A stretch of 24,445 bases of DNA, from NCBI GenBank assembly GCA_964618405.1, contig CAZUAY010000016.1, positions 1-24,445 of the forward strand, read 5' to 3'. Of this stretch, positions 1 to 7,378 are shown in pieces. The first letter of the stretch is position 1, and every line of letters starts with the position of its first letter. A model generated the notes under the pieces. The model saw nothing but the letters and a program-made list of their open reading frames with translations. It had not been told where the DNA came from and made no database searches. The stretch is from JBBQIY01 sp964618405 (GTDB taxonomy: Bacteria; Verrucomicrobiota; Kiritimatiellia; RFP12; UBA3636). The position numbers were made by a program, and so were the translations under genes.

Positions 1-160
1 CCCGACAAGCCGTCTCTCCTCATGCTTCGAAACGATGCCGAAGAAAAAACCTTTGCACCTCATCCTTCGAAAAATACAGAGATCAGCTTCGGCTAATTTT
101 AAACAAACGGCTCGCTGGGACAGCTTCGCCCCACCCTGCTCCGCATAGCGTATTCGAATT
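1..160. other. Left-edge non-coding stretch with a short direct repeat
   Basis: This stretch lies outside the part of the repeat that is visible at the right edge. It contains a 15-base direct repeat with one mismatch, CCTCATGCTTCGAAA (18-32) and CCTCATCCTTCGAAA (58-72). Apart from the tail of the short minus-strand open frame, no gene, RNA or promoter was seen. Confidence 0.4.
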
Positions 161-247
161 AAAAGCGAGGCCCCAAACCAGCTTCTTCACGACAGCCTCG
201 ATTGCGTACTCGTATTCAGGGAAAGAGACTCGTACTCGACACCTCAT
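83..247 (-). other. Short open frame (54 codons) in the left repeat copy
   Basis: On the minus strand an ATG at 247 opens a 54-residue frame ending in TGA at 83. Its middle reads FPEYEYAIEAVVKKLVWG, followed by a stretch with Trp, Gly and Cys. The right-hand copy keeps the EIEAVVKK segment open but has a stop four codons after the matching ATG and a one-base frame change, so it is not an intact equivalent. There is no clear ribosome binding site. I do not recognise the peptide. It could be repeat-borne coding relic or chance; I would not call it a gene. Confidence 0.25.
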
Positions 248-327
248 TAGAAGAGGGAATTGAACTTGCGATGGAAAAGTAGGAAAACATCAATTTAGTT
301 TTAAGGCATGAGATCCTAAGTCTGATC
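161..327 (-). repeat. Left copy of an inverted edge repeat
   Basis: Read on the minus strand, this stretch aligns with the plus strand of 24287-24445 at the other end of the window. A block of 32 bases is identical (241-272 against 24325-24356), and so is a block of 18 bases (182-199 against 24405-24422). Between and around them are substitutions, a six-base length difference and a one-base indel. The element is not an insertion sequence that I recognise, and no transposase is nearby. It is best read as a dispersed repeat family; copy number cannot be judged from this window. Confidence 0.85.
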
Positions 328-334
328 CAAAGTC

Positions 335-363
335 TTGCAGGAGAGTTCGCATTGGTGTAGAAT
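335..363 (+). promoter_or_regulatory. Sigma-70-like promoter for the isomerase gene
   Basis: TTGCAG (335-340) and TAGAAT (358-363) are separated by exactly 17 bases. The predicted start of transcription near 370 leaves an untranslated leader of about 65 bases before the ATG at 435. Both boxes differ from consensus by one or two bases. Confidence 0.5.
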
Positions 364-381
364 CCAGCTCATGTTTACTGT

Positions 382-406
382 GATGCGCTGTACGGTTCAA
401 CGCATC
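382..406 (+). promoter_or_regulatory. Leader hairpin ahead of the isomerase gene
   Basis: GATGCG (382-387) and CGCATC (401-406) form a perfect six-base-pair stem with a 13-base loop. It lies between the predicted promoter and the Shine-Dalgarno AAAGGAG at 422-428. It could affect mRNA stability or be bound as a DNA dyad. No riboswitch class is recognisable. Confidence 0.3.
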
Positions 407-434
407 GCAAACTTGAATGCTAAAGGAGATTGTC

Positions 435-1427
435 ATGGCACGCAAAGTCACACTATTCACAGGTCAATGGGCCGATCTGCCCTTATCGGAACTCGCCCCA
501 AAAATGAAGGCACTCGGCTACGATGGCTTGGAACTTGCCTCTTGGGGCGATCATTTTGATATCGACAAAGCTGTCAAAAGCAAATCCTACTGCGAAGACA
601 AACGCGCTTTTTTAGCCGCTAACGGCTTGGACTGTTTCGCCATTTCAAACCATATTTCCGGTCAATTGACCTGCGACAACCTCGACGAGCGTCATGCGCA
701 GTTCGCCCCAGCGAAATACAAGGGCGATTATAAGGCCATGGCGAAATGGGCAGTAAAACATCAGAAGGATGCCGCTAAAGCTGCCAAGAATTTCGGTGTT
801 GACGTCGTTACAGCCTTCACCGGCTCACCGATTTGGCATCTCCTCTACTCCTTCCCACCCGTGCTGCCGGGCATGATCGATGCAGGTTACAAAAAATTTG
901 CAAAGATCATGACGCCTATTCTCGATTGCTTTGGCGAATGTGGCGTCAAGTTCGCTCTCGAAGTGCATCCAACGGAAATCGCCTTCGATATCGCCTCGTC
1001 ACAGCGTGCGCTTGACGCTGTCGATAACCACCCTGCATTCGGCTTCAACTACGACCCCTCGCACTTCGGTTATCAGGGCATCGACTACGTCAAATTCTTG
1101 TACACCTTCAAGGATAGAATTTTCCACGCGCACATCAAGGATGCTTGGTGGGGCAAGGGTGATGGCACGGTCGGCGTCTTCGGCGGCCACACAGAATTTG
1201 GTGATCCCCGCCGCTACTGGGATTTCCGCTCTCCGGGTCATGGCGACATCGATTTTGAGCGTATCATTGTTGCGCTAAATGACATCAACTACACCGGTCC
1301 GCTCTCTGTTGAATGGGAAGATTCGCGCATGGAACGCTTCCACGGTGCCAAAGAGTCGGCGGCATTCGTCCGTAAGATTGACTTCGAACGTAGCAACATC
1401 GCCTTTGACGGACAGTTCGCGAATTAG
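435..1427 (+). CDS. Sugar phosphate isomerase/epimerase, xylose isomerase-like TIM barrel
   Basis: The 330-residue product belongs to the AP endonuclease 2/xylose isomerase-like TIM-barrel family, soluble enzymes that isomerise or epimerise sugars using divalent metal. Likely metal ligands are visible: the ALEVHP segment (Glu176, His178), NYDPSHFGY (Asp207, His210), HAHIKDA (His231, His233) and a C-terminal VEWED (Glu293). The SPGHGDIDF segment near 267-274 is also typical. An ATG exists 18 bases upstream at 417, but the strong Shine-Dalgarno AAAGGAG (422-428) sits six bases before the ATG at 435, which decides the start. The gene is preceded by its own predicted promoter and followed within nine bases by the fossil of an unrelated gene, so it looks monocistronic. 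The exact substrate cannot be read from sequence; an inositol- or ketohexose-related sugar is a guess from the family. Confidence 0.88.
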   Translation: MARKVTLFTGQWADLPLSELAPKMKALGYDGLELASWGDHFDIDKAVKSKSYCEDKRAFLAANGLDCFAISNHISGQLTCDNLDERHAQFAPAKYKGDYKAMAKWAVKHQKDAAKAAKNFGVDVVTAFTGSPIWHLLYSFPPVLPGMIDAGYKKFAKIMTPILDCFGECGVKFALEVHPTEIAFDIASSQRALDAVDNHPAFGFNYDPSHFGYQGIDYVKFLYTFKDRIFHAHIKDAWWGKGDGTVGVFGGHTEFGDPRRYWDFRSPGHGDIDFERIIVALNDINYTGPLSVEWEDSRMERFHGAKESAAFVRKIDFERSNIAFDGQFAN

Positions 1428-1435
1428 ACTGTTGT

Positions 1436-1666
1436 GCCATAGACTTTGGACACGATTATAAGCTTGTAGCTTCTAGGCTCCTTACTGCATCCCAAAGTGG
1501 CTTTCAAAGCCATGTTGACTATTTCACCATCGGAACGGAAGGGCAAGTGGTAGCACTGTCCTCAGCAGAAATCGACCTGACGGCGTTTAATGTCGAGATG
1601 ACCGACTTTGCTACGCTTCCCGACTGGCGCGGCAACTGCTTTGCCAGACATCTCCTCATGGCGTGA
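1436..1666 (+). pseudogene. ablB: Fragment of beta-lysine N-acetyltransferase (AblB), decayed
   Basis: Reading in frame from 1436 to the TGA at 1664-1666 gives about 76 residues without an ATG at the front. The translation includes HVDYFTIGTEGQVVALSSAEID and then VEMTDFATLPDWRGN, followed by LLMA and a stop. This matches my memory of the GNAT-fold AblB family, whose hallmark is EMTDFATLPE(W/Y)RG with the acetyl-CoA loop just after it. The family makes N-epsilon-acetyl-beta-lysine, a compatible solute, next to lysine 2,3-aminomutase AblA. Both ends are missing: an intact AblB is roughly 260-290 residues. The expected G-x-G after WRG reads NCFA here, so the loop is altered. No ablA is present in the window. 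A relic of a lost osmolyte operon is the simplest reading. Confidence 0.75.
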
Positions 1667-1805
1667 ACGGGAGCGTCAGCATAATGACTGATTGACAATG
1701 GGTTATCAGTCTATTTTCTTGAAGGCGTAAAGCGGTCAGAAATCCGCCCAGCTCAAAGCGCAGAGACGATGCAGAGATTGGGGTCGATTCAGCTTTTCGA
1801 GCGGC
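1667..1805. other. Non-coding stretch between the ablB relic and the ferredoxin promoter
   Basis: About 140 bases follow the ablB-like fragment. I tried to continue the acetyltransferase reading here in the other plus frames and saw no convincing family motif. Short open frames on the minus strand have no ribosome binding site and no recognisable product. Confidence 0.35.
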
Positions 1806-1834
1806 TTGAAATTTCCTATGATTTATTGTATAAT
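1806..1834 (+). promoter_or_regulatory. Strong sigma-70-like promoter for the ferredoxin gene
   Basis: TTGAAA (1806-1811) and a perfect TATAAT (1829-1834) are separated by 17 bases within AT-rich DNA. The start of transcription would be near 1841, about 73 bases before the ferredoxin ATG. It is the best promoter match in the window. Confidence 0.7.
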
Positions 1835-1913
1835 TTTCGATCTTACTTAACGTAAACGACATCGGCAAATCGCTGAGGTTGAGTTACACGATAGAAACCA
1901 AGGAAAAGTTATC

Positions 1914-2087
1914 ATGGCACACATTGTAGATGAGACAAAATGTATCGGTTGCGAAGCCTGTATTCCCACATGCCCCGTAGAGGCAATTACAAAAGTAGGC
2001 GAATTCGCCTTTATCGACCCCGAGGCTTGCGTTGACTGCGGAAGCTGCACCAGTTCCTGCCCAACCGAAGCAATCGCAGCGGGCTAA
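1914..2087 (+). CDS. 2[4Fe-4S] ferredoxin, 57 residues
   Basis: This very short gene encodes a bacterial-type (clostridial) ferredoxin that carries electrons in the cytoplasm through two four-iron clusters. Both binding motifs are complete: C10-x2-C13-x2-C16-x3-C20-P and C39-x2-C42-x2-C45-x3-C49-P, the second after a PEACVDCG turn. The length of 57 residues is normal for the family. The start is supported by AAGGA (1900-1904) nine bases before the ATG. It has its own strong promoter, and the next gene begins 26 bases after its stop, so cotranscription with the glycosyltransferase is possible though the two are not obviously linked in function. A dedicated 2[4Fe-4S] ferredoxin suggests low-potential, probably anaerobic electron transfer such as pyruvate:ferredoxin oxidoreductase; its partner is not in the window. 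Confidence 0.95.
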   Translation: MAHIVDETKCIGCEACIPTCPVEAITKVGEFAFIDPEACVDCGSCTSSCPTEAIAAG

Positions 2088-2113
2088 TTGTATAGTTCCG
2101 TAAATCATGAATC

Positions 2114-3457
2114 ATGCGGATCGTATACATAGTCCCGGGTCCTGCCGGGCCGTTCTTCGAAAAAAACAGCCTTCGGGAACAAGCACTCGTGGCCGAACTG
2201 AGATGGTTCGGACACGACGTCCTATTTCTCCCGCTGCTTTTTCCGCTGACTCCTGGCAAAGATGAAGGTGCGCGAGCAGAGGAAATTCCTGTGTTCGGTG
2301 GTGCCGTCCGCATCTATTCACATCATTGTTTCCCGTATTTAGCAGAACACGCACCAGAATGGCTTTGGCGACAACTCGATAAACCAGGCTTGCGACGCAA
2401 AATCGCCAAACATGTTCTCGGCTCACCGCGGCGTTTTTCTGAATTTATCAAAGACGCCCTCGACGGACGTAACGGACCGCTCGTGGCAGAAATGAAGAAC
2501 CTCTGCCAATGGCTGTTACAGCAAAAAAAGCCAGACATCATCTTGCTTTCAACTCCGTTTTTGCTCGGAATGGCCTCCATGCTGAAGAACAAAATCCGCG
2601 TTCCTGTGGCGTGCGCCATGAACTCGGAATTTGAAGATATTGCTCACATTCGAGGTCCCGAAGGCATTATTCTCCTGACCAAATTGCGAAGCGTTGTGGG
2701 CGATGCCGATGGGTTTCTCTCCATCAGCCATTTTCACGCCGAACGCATTCGAAACCGATTAGGCGTACCGGATTCGGCAATCAGGGCGGTACATCCCGGG
2801 CTCTACATCGATGACTTCCCCGTTACCGCTTCTCCCGAAACACCGGTCATAGGCGTGATTGTTCGAGGCGAACCGGCTGGGAACGAAATGAATGCCTCGC
2901 TTGCGATCTCAACGCTCCGACGATGCGTTGGAGCGAAAAGTATCCCCATTCGAGTGGCTGTAGAGCGAGACGTGCTGCATCGATTTGAAAACCACAAAAG
3001 CATTTTTGAAGCGGGGGGCAAGGTGGAGACGCTGCCACAGACTAGCGAGAAACTGCAACCCTTTCTTCGAGATTTTTCAATCCTTGTCTTTATCCACGGT
3101 AGTCCGCAGCCTGCCTTTGACATTCTTGTTCTCGACGCACTGGCCTGCGGAATACCCGTCGTGATCCCCGACACAGGGGCCAATCCCGAAATTGCCGCTT
3201 TTTCTAATGCCGCCTACCTCTACCACAACGCGGCGGAGATGGCCGAGAAAACCACCCTTCTTCTTTCTAAAACCGGTGCAAAAGCGGATGCCGTTCGAAC
3301 CGAGGCACGCCGAAGTGTTGAGCACTGCTTTTCGATGCCGCGTCTGGCGCAAGAAACCGCCGAAGCACTACAAACGATCATTAACCGCTGTTCGCGAAGC
3401 CAAGAAGCGTGGGCGGTTCGGCCGCGCACAGCACCCCAGAGCGATTCAACCTCTTAA
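2114..3457 (+). CDS. GT-B fold glycosyltransferase (GT4-like)
   Basis: The 447-residue product has the two-domain layout of retaining GT-B glycosyltransferases. The N-terminal half starts with MRIVYIVPGPAGPFFEKNSLREQ, a Rossmann strand followed by a glycine-rich loop. It later has PDIILLSTPFLLG and an FLSISHFHAERIRNRLGVP segment that usually leads into the linker. The C-terminal half contains FDILVLDALACGIPVVIPDTGANPEI, the nucleotide-sugar binding region in which Glu-x7-Glu is usual; here the first acidic position reads Asp (DILVLDALA), so that motif is only partly kept. No signal peptide or membrane segment is apparent. The ATG at 2114 has no convincing ribosome binding site, which fits coupling to the ferredoxin 26 bases upstream. 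Donor and acceptor sugars cannot be predicted; cell-envelope or exopolysaccharide work is likely. Confidence 0.8.
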   Translation: MRIVYIVPGPAGPFFEKNSLREQALVAELRWFGHDVLFLPLLFPLTPGKDEGARAEEIPVFGGAVRIYSHHCFPYLAEHAPEWLWRQLDKPGLRRKIAKHVLGSPRRFSEFIKDALDGRNGPLVAEMKNLCQWLLQQKKPDIILLSTPFLLGMASMLKNKIRVPVACAMNSEFEDIAHIRGPEGIILLTKLRSVVGDADGFLSISHFHAERIRNRLGVPDSAIRAVHPGLYIDDFPVTASPETPVIGVIVRGEPAGNEMNASLAISTLRRCVGAKSIPIRVAVERDVLHRFENHKSIFEAGGKVETLPQTSEKLQPFLRDFSILVFIHGSPQPAFDILVLDALACGIPVVIPDTGANPEIAAFSNAAYLYHNAAEMAEKTTLLLSKTGAKADAVRTEARRSVEHCFSMPRLAQETAEALQTIINRCSRSQEAWAVRPRTAPQSDSTS

Positions 3458-3479
3458 AAATGCTGCGTATTGTAGAATC

Positions 3480-3523
3480 TTTCGAGACGGCGCTGAGTAT
3501 CTCGAAAATAGTTTCGTCGAAAC
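3480..3523. terminator. Two dyads between the glycosyltransferase and dnaE
   Basis: TTTCGAGA (3480-3487) and TCTCGAAA (3500-3507) form a perfect eight-base-pair stem with a 12-base loop. Just after it lies the tight palindrome GTTTCGTCGAAAC (3511-3523). There is no immediate T-run, although six Ts occur at 3533-3538. It may act as a terminator for the upstream gene or as a protein site ahead of dnaE. A -10-like TATGCTATCAT is found at 3544-3554 without a convincing -35 box. Confidence 0.35.
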
Positions 3524-3616
3524 TCAGGCATATTTTTTAGAAGTATGCTATCATGCAGGGCACGCTAACAACGGCTTCATTCTTCTGCTGTTTGAGGACA
3601 GCAACCGGATCTACCC

Positions 3617-6600
3617 ATGCAAAATTTTGTTCATCTTCATCTCCACACCACCTTCTCCCTCCTCGACGGCGCGTGCCAAATCGACAAGCTTGTCAAACGC
3701 GCTAAGGCGCTCAACATGCCCGCGTGTGCCATCACCGACCATGGCAACATGTACGGTGTCAAGCTTTTCCACCAGACTTGCTGCAAAGTAGGAATTAAGC
3801 CGATCTTGGGCTGTGAAGCCTACGTGGCCACGGAACTGCATACCGAGAAGACTGCTTTGTCCGGCCACCACCTTGTCTTGCTGGCCAAAAATTTCGTTGG
3901 CTACAAGAATCTCGTCAAACTTATTTCACTGGCCCACACGCAGGGATTCTACGGCAAACCACGAATCGATAAGCCATTGCTCGAGCAGTATCATGAAGGC
4001 CTGATCGCCTCCTCGGCCTGCATCGGAGGCGAAATCCCGCGTTTGCTACTCAACGGAAATCATGAGGAAGCTGAAAAATCAGCGTTGTGGTATAAAAATC
4101 TTTTTGGAGATGACTTCTATCTGGAGATCATGCTTCACAAGGCAAAAGACCCCGGACTGGCACCTGAATACCAGAATAAAATCAATCGCGAGGTTTATGA
4201 CCGCCAACTCGTCGCCAACCGAGAGGTTCTCGCGCTCGGTGCCAAACTGGGCATCGAGGTCATTGCCACCAACGATGTCCATTTCTTGATGAAAGACGAT
4301 GCAGAAGCGCACGATGTCCTGCTCTGCCTGAATACGGGAAAAAAAGTTGAGGACGTCGAACGCCTTCGTTACACGCGAGAGGAATGGTTCAAGTCTTACG
4401 ACGAAATGGCGCGCAATTTACCAGACAACCTAGAGCAAATTGCAAACACCCTGAAAGTTGCCGACAAGATCGAGGAGTATAAACTCGATTCAAAACCCAT
4501 CATGCCCGTCTTTCCGATTCCGAAAGACTTTGCTGACGAGACAGACTACGCCCTCAAGTTCCCCAAAGAAACTCTCGAAAAAGAATTCGGAAAAAGCTTC
4601 GAAACGCTTGGCGGTAACACGAAAGGTGGCGTAGAAAGAGTACGACGCATCAAATTCGAGCTGGATTACCTGAAGCATCTGACGCTGATCGGCGCAGCAA
4701 AGCGCTGGCCGGAAGGAATCCCCACGGAGGTCAGCGAACGAATCGAGTTCGAGCTGCAAACCATCCAATCCATGGGCTTTCCTGGCTATTTTCTCATCGT
4801 ACAAGATTTCATCGCCGCCGCTAGAAAAATGGGGGTTATCGTGGGCCCCGGTCGAGGCTCGGCTGCCGGCTGCGTGGTGGCCTACTGCCTTGGCATCACC
4901 AACATTGATCCGATCAAATATCATTTGTTGTTTGAACGATTTTTGAATCCAGATCGTATTTCAATGCCCGATATGGACATTGACTTCGACGATGCTGGGC
5001 GACAAAGCGTTCTGGACTGGATTACCCAAAAATATGGAGCAGACCGCGTCTCGCACATCGTAACCTTTGGTAGCATGGCGCCGAAGAGTTGCATCAAAGA
5101 TGTCGCGCGCGTGTTCAATGTCGATATACCGGAATCAAACCGGCTTGCGGCCTTCATACCCGAGACGCCGAAAATTACGATGGCCGATGCACTGAAAGGA
5201 AGTGCCGAATTCCGAAACGAATTTAATAACGGTACGGCACTCACGAAAAAAATCTTGAATCTCGCGATGATTCTTGAAGGCACCTCCAAAAACGTTGGCA
5301 TCCACGCCTGCGGGATTATCATTAGTCGCGATCCGCTCACGGAAACGATCCCCGTGATGCCCACCAAAGATGATTCACTTTTAACGACGCAATATGACGG
5401 CCATTTCGTAGAATCGATTGGTCTTCTGAAGATGGACTTGCTCGGCTTAAAAACGTTGACTGTCATCAAAGACTGCCTCGCTGCGATTAAAGAAGTTCGT
5501 GGACTTGACATCGACATTGATGCGATTCCTCTCGATGACAAAGAGACGTTTGAGCTCTTCTCCCGAGGTGATACAACCGGCACATTCCAGTTCGAATCGG
5601 ATGGAATGAAGAAGCATCTTCGAGCCCTTCAGCCCAATCGTCTTGAAGATCTCGTTGCCATGAACGCGCTTTACCGTCCCGGCCCCATGCAGTATATCCC
5701 GCAGTACATCGAACGAAAGCAGGAGCGTGAGAATATTAGCTACGACCATCCGATGATGGAAACGTACCTGAAGGAAACCTACGGCATCACGGTCTATCAG
5801 GAGCAAGTCATGCTCCTCTCCCGATCGCTCGGAAACTTCACGCGAGGCCAGTCCGATACCCTCCGCAAGGCGATGGGCAAGAAGGACGTGGAAACGATGA
5901 ACAAAATGAAAACAAAGTTCGTCGCGGGCTGTTTGGCGAACCCCGAATTCATGCGGCACTGCAAGAACAATGAGGATGCGGAGAAAACGATCGACAAGAT
6001 CTGGAATGACTGGAAGGCTTTTGCCCAATACGCTTTCAACAAGTCGCACTCCGTTTGCTATGCGTATATTGCCTACCAAACCGGTTATCTCAAAGCCCAT
6101 TTTGCACCAGAATACATGTGCGCACAGATCTCCTCAGAAATTGGTAACTTTGACAAGATGCCGATCTTTATTAACGAAGCCGCCGCGATGGGCTACGAGG
6201 TGCTCGCGCCGAACGTCAATCTATCTGCCACCATCTTCATTCCTGAGACTCTGCCTGACGGCAAGACCGTTGGCGTTCGCTATGGCCTTGCAGGAATCAA
6301 GGGGGTAGGCCTAGGGGCCGCAGAGTCGATTGTAGCCGAACGAAAAAAGAACGGGCTCTACAAAGGATTCTCCAATTTCCTTGAACGAATCGATACGTCG
6401 ATCAGCAAGAAAGCCATCGATTCACTGATACGCTGCGGTTCTTTTGATTTTCTCGGATTTCATCGTGCGGCGCTGCTCCAAGAATTGCCTCAGGCCCTGC
6501 AACGCGCCATCACGGCGCGCAAGGATAAAGAAGCTGGGCAAGCCTCTATGTTCGATATGTGGGAGGACGATTCAGGACAGCAAGAGGAGGTCGAACTCAT

Positions 6601-7378
6601 TAACAATGCGGTTCCACCGATGCCGCGTGTCGAGCTGCTTACCGCTGAGAGAGATCTACTCGGCATCTATATGTCTGGGCATCCCATTACTAAATACCGG
6701 ACGATCACCGCGAAGTTTTCTTCTCTGGCAGAGGTCGAGGCAAAGTTGACGGCACTGGGTGAAAAACTTGCAGACGAAAGGGCAAAAAGCAATCCCGATA
6801 CTGCAGGCAGCGCGGACAAATGGAAAAAACGCCCAAAGCCAGACAAGGTTATGTTCTGCGCCTTTGTTGGAGACGTGACTTACCGCTTCGACAAAAAAGA
6901 CCAAAAGATGTGCTCGGTCAATGTTGAAGATGCCGAGACTAAATTTAGTTTTATGATTTTCGGAAGAGATCTCGGAAAACTGATTGGTGACCCCGATAAC
7001 CCCCGCGAACTCCTCTCGAAGGGTTGCACGATGCACTTCACGGCTGAAATAGGGCCAGGCTGGAAGAACGAGCCGAGCATCACCATCGTCGACTACATGG
7101 CGATTGAAAGAGTCCCAGCATGCCTCGCCAGTTCGGTAACCCTCATGGTTGATGCCGCCAAGTTCTCCTCTGAGGGATTTAGTGAAGTCAAATCTCTGCT
7201 TGAGAAGCATCCAGGACGAACGCCAACGCAGGTCATGCTTGAACTTAGAGACAAAACTTGGGTCACCATGTCCGTCTCACAGGATCTTTACGTACTGCCA
7301 GACGAAAACTTCATGAAAGCGGCCTCCGCTCTGCTCGGAAACGGAAAAGTCACGTATACCATGAGAGGACTTCACTAA
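3617..7378 (+). CDS. dnaE: DNA polymerase III subunit alpha
   Basis: This is the replicative polymerase catalytic subunit, 1253 residues, slightly longer than the usual 1150-1200. The N-terminal PHP domain begins with HLHLHTTFSLLDGA and keeps ITDHGN (near 40) and NDVHF, so its metal site looks intact. That fits a PHP exonuclease, as in Thermus DnaE, rather than the degenerate E. coli form. The palm has PDMDIDFDD with likely catalytic Asp454 and Asp456, and KMDLLGLKTLT with the third aspartate at 607. GPGRGSAAGC lies before it. A sliding-clamp binding motif QASMF is at 975-979, followed by the C-terminal OB fold (CAFVGDVTYRFD). There is no strong Shine-Dalgarno; the start is chosen because the protein begins just before the PHP motif. 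trkH starts on the base after its stop. Confidence 0.98.
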   Translation: MQNFVHLHLHTTFSLLDGACQIDKLVKRAKALNMPACAITDHGNMYGVKLFHQTCCKVGIKPILGCEAYVATELHTEKTALSGHHLVLLAKNFVGYKNLVKLISLAHTQGFYGKPRIDKPLLEQYHEGLIASSACIGGEIPRLLLNGNHEEAEKSALWYKNLFGDDFYLEIMLHKAKDPGLAPEYQNKINREVYDRQLVANREVLALGAKLGIEVIATNDVHFLMKDDAEAHDVLLCLNTGKKVEDVERLRYTREEWFKSYDEMARNLPDNLEQIANTLKVADKIEEYKLDSKPIMPVFPIPKDFADETDYALKFPKETLEKEFGKSFETLGGNTKGGVERVRRIKFELDYLKHLTLIGAAKRWPEGIPTEVSERIEFELQTIQSMGFPGYFLIVQDFIAAARKMGVIVGPGRGSAAGCVVAYCLGITNIDPIKYHLLFERFLNPDRISMPDMDIDFDDAGRQSVLDWITQKYGADRVSHIVTFGSMAPKSCIKDVARVFNVDIPESNRLAAFIPETPKITMADALKGSAEFRNEFNNGTALTKKILNLAMILEGTSKNVGIHACGIIISRDPLTETIPVMPTKDDSLLTTQYDGHFVESIGLLKMDLLGLKTLTVIKDCLAAIKEVRGLDIDIDAIPLDDKETFELFSRGDTTGTFQFESDGMKKHLRALQPNRLEDLVAMNALYRPGPMQYIPQYIERKQERENISYDHPMMETYLKETYGITVYQEQVMLLSRSLGNFTRGQSDTLRKAMGKKDVETMNKMKTKFVAGCLANPEFMRHCKNNEDAEKTIDKIWNDWKAFAQYAFNKSHSVCYAYIAYQTGYLKAHFAPEYMCAQISSEIGNFDKMPIFINEAAAMGYEVLAPNVNLSATIFIPETLPDGKTVGVRYGLAGIKGVGLGAAESIVAERKKNGLYKGFSNFLERIDTSISKKAIDSLIRCGSFDFLGFHRAALLQELPQALQRAITARKDKEAGQASMFDMWEDDSGQQEEVELINNAVPPMPRVELLTAERDLLGIYMSGHPITKYRTITAKFSSLAEVEAKLTALGEKLADERAKSNPDTAGSADKWKKRPKPDKVMFCAFVGDVTYRFDKKDQKMCSVNVEDAETKFSFMIFGRDLGKLIGDPDNPRELLSKGCTMHFTAEIGPGWKNEPSITIVDYMAIERVPACLASSVTLMVDAAKFSSEGFSEVKSLLEKHPGRTPTQVMLELRDKTWVTMSVSQDLYVLPDENFMKAASALLGNGKVTYTMRGLH

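Noticed and set aside
417..434. Upstream ATG at 417 as start of the isomerase
   Set aside because: The strong Shine-Dalgarno AAAGGAG lies after this ATG and points to 435; the six extra residues do not look like the family.
3544..3554. TATGCTATCAT as a dnaE promoter
   Set aside because: The -10-like sequence lacks any reasonable -35 box at 16 to 18 bases.
4921..6100. Long antisense open frames opposite dnaE (up to about 220 codons)
   Set aside because: They follow from the codon bias of dnaE, show no family motif and have no ribosome binding site.
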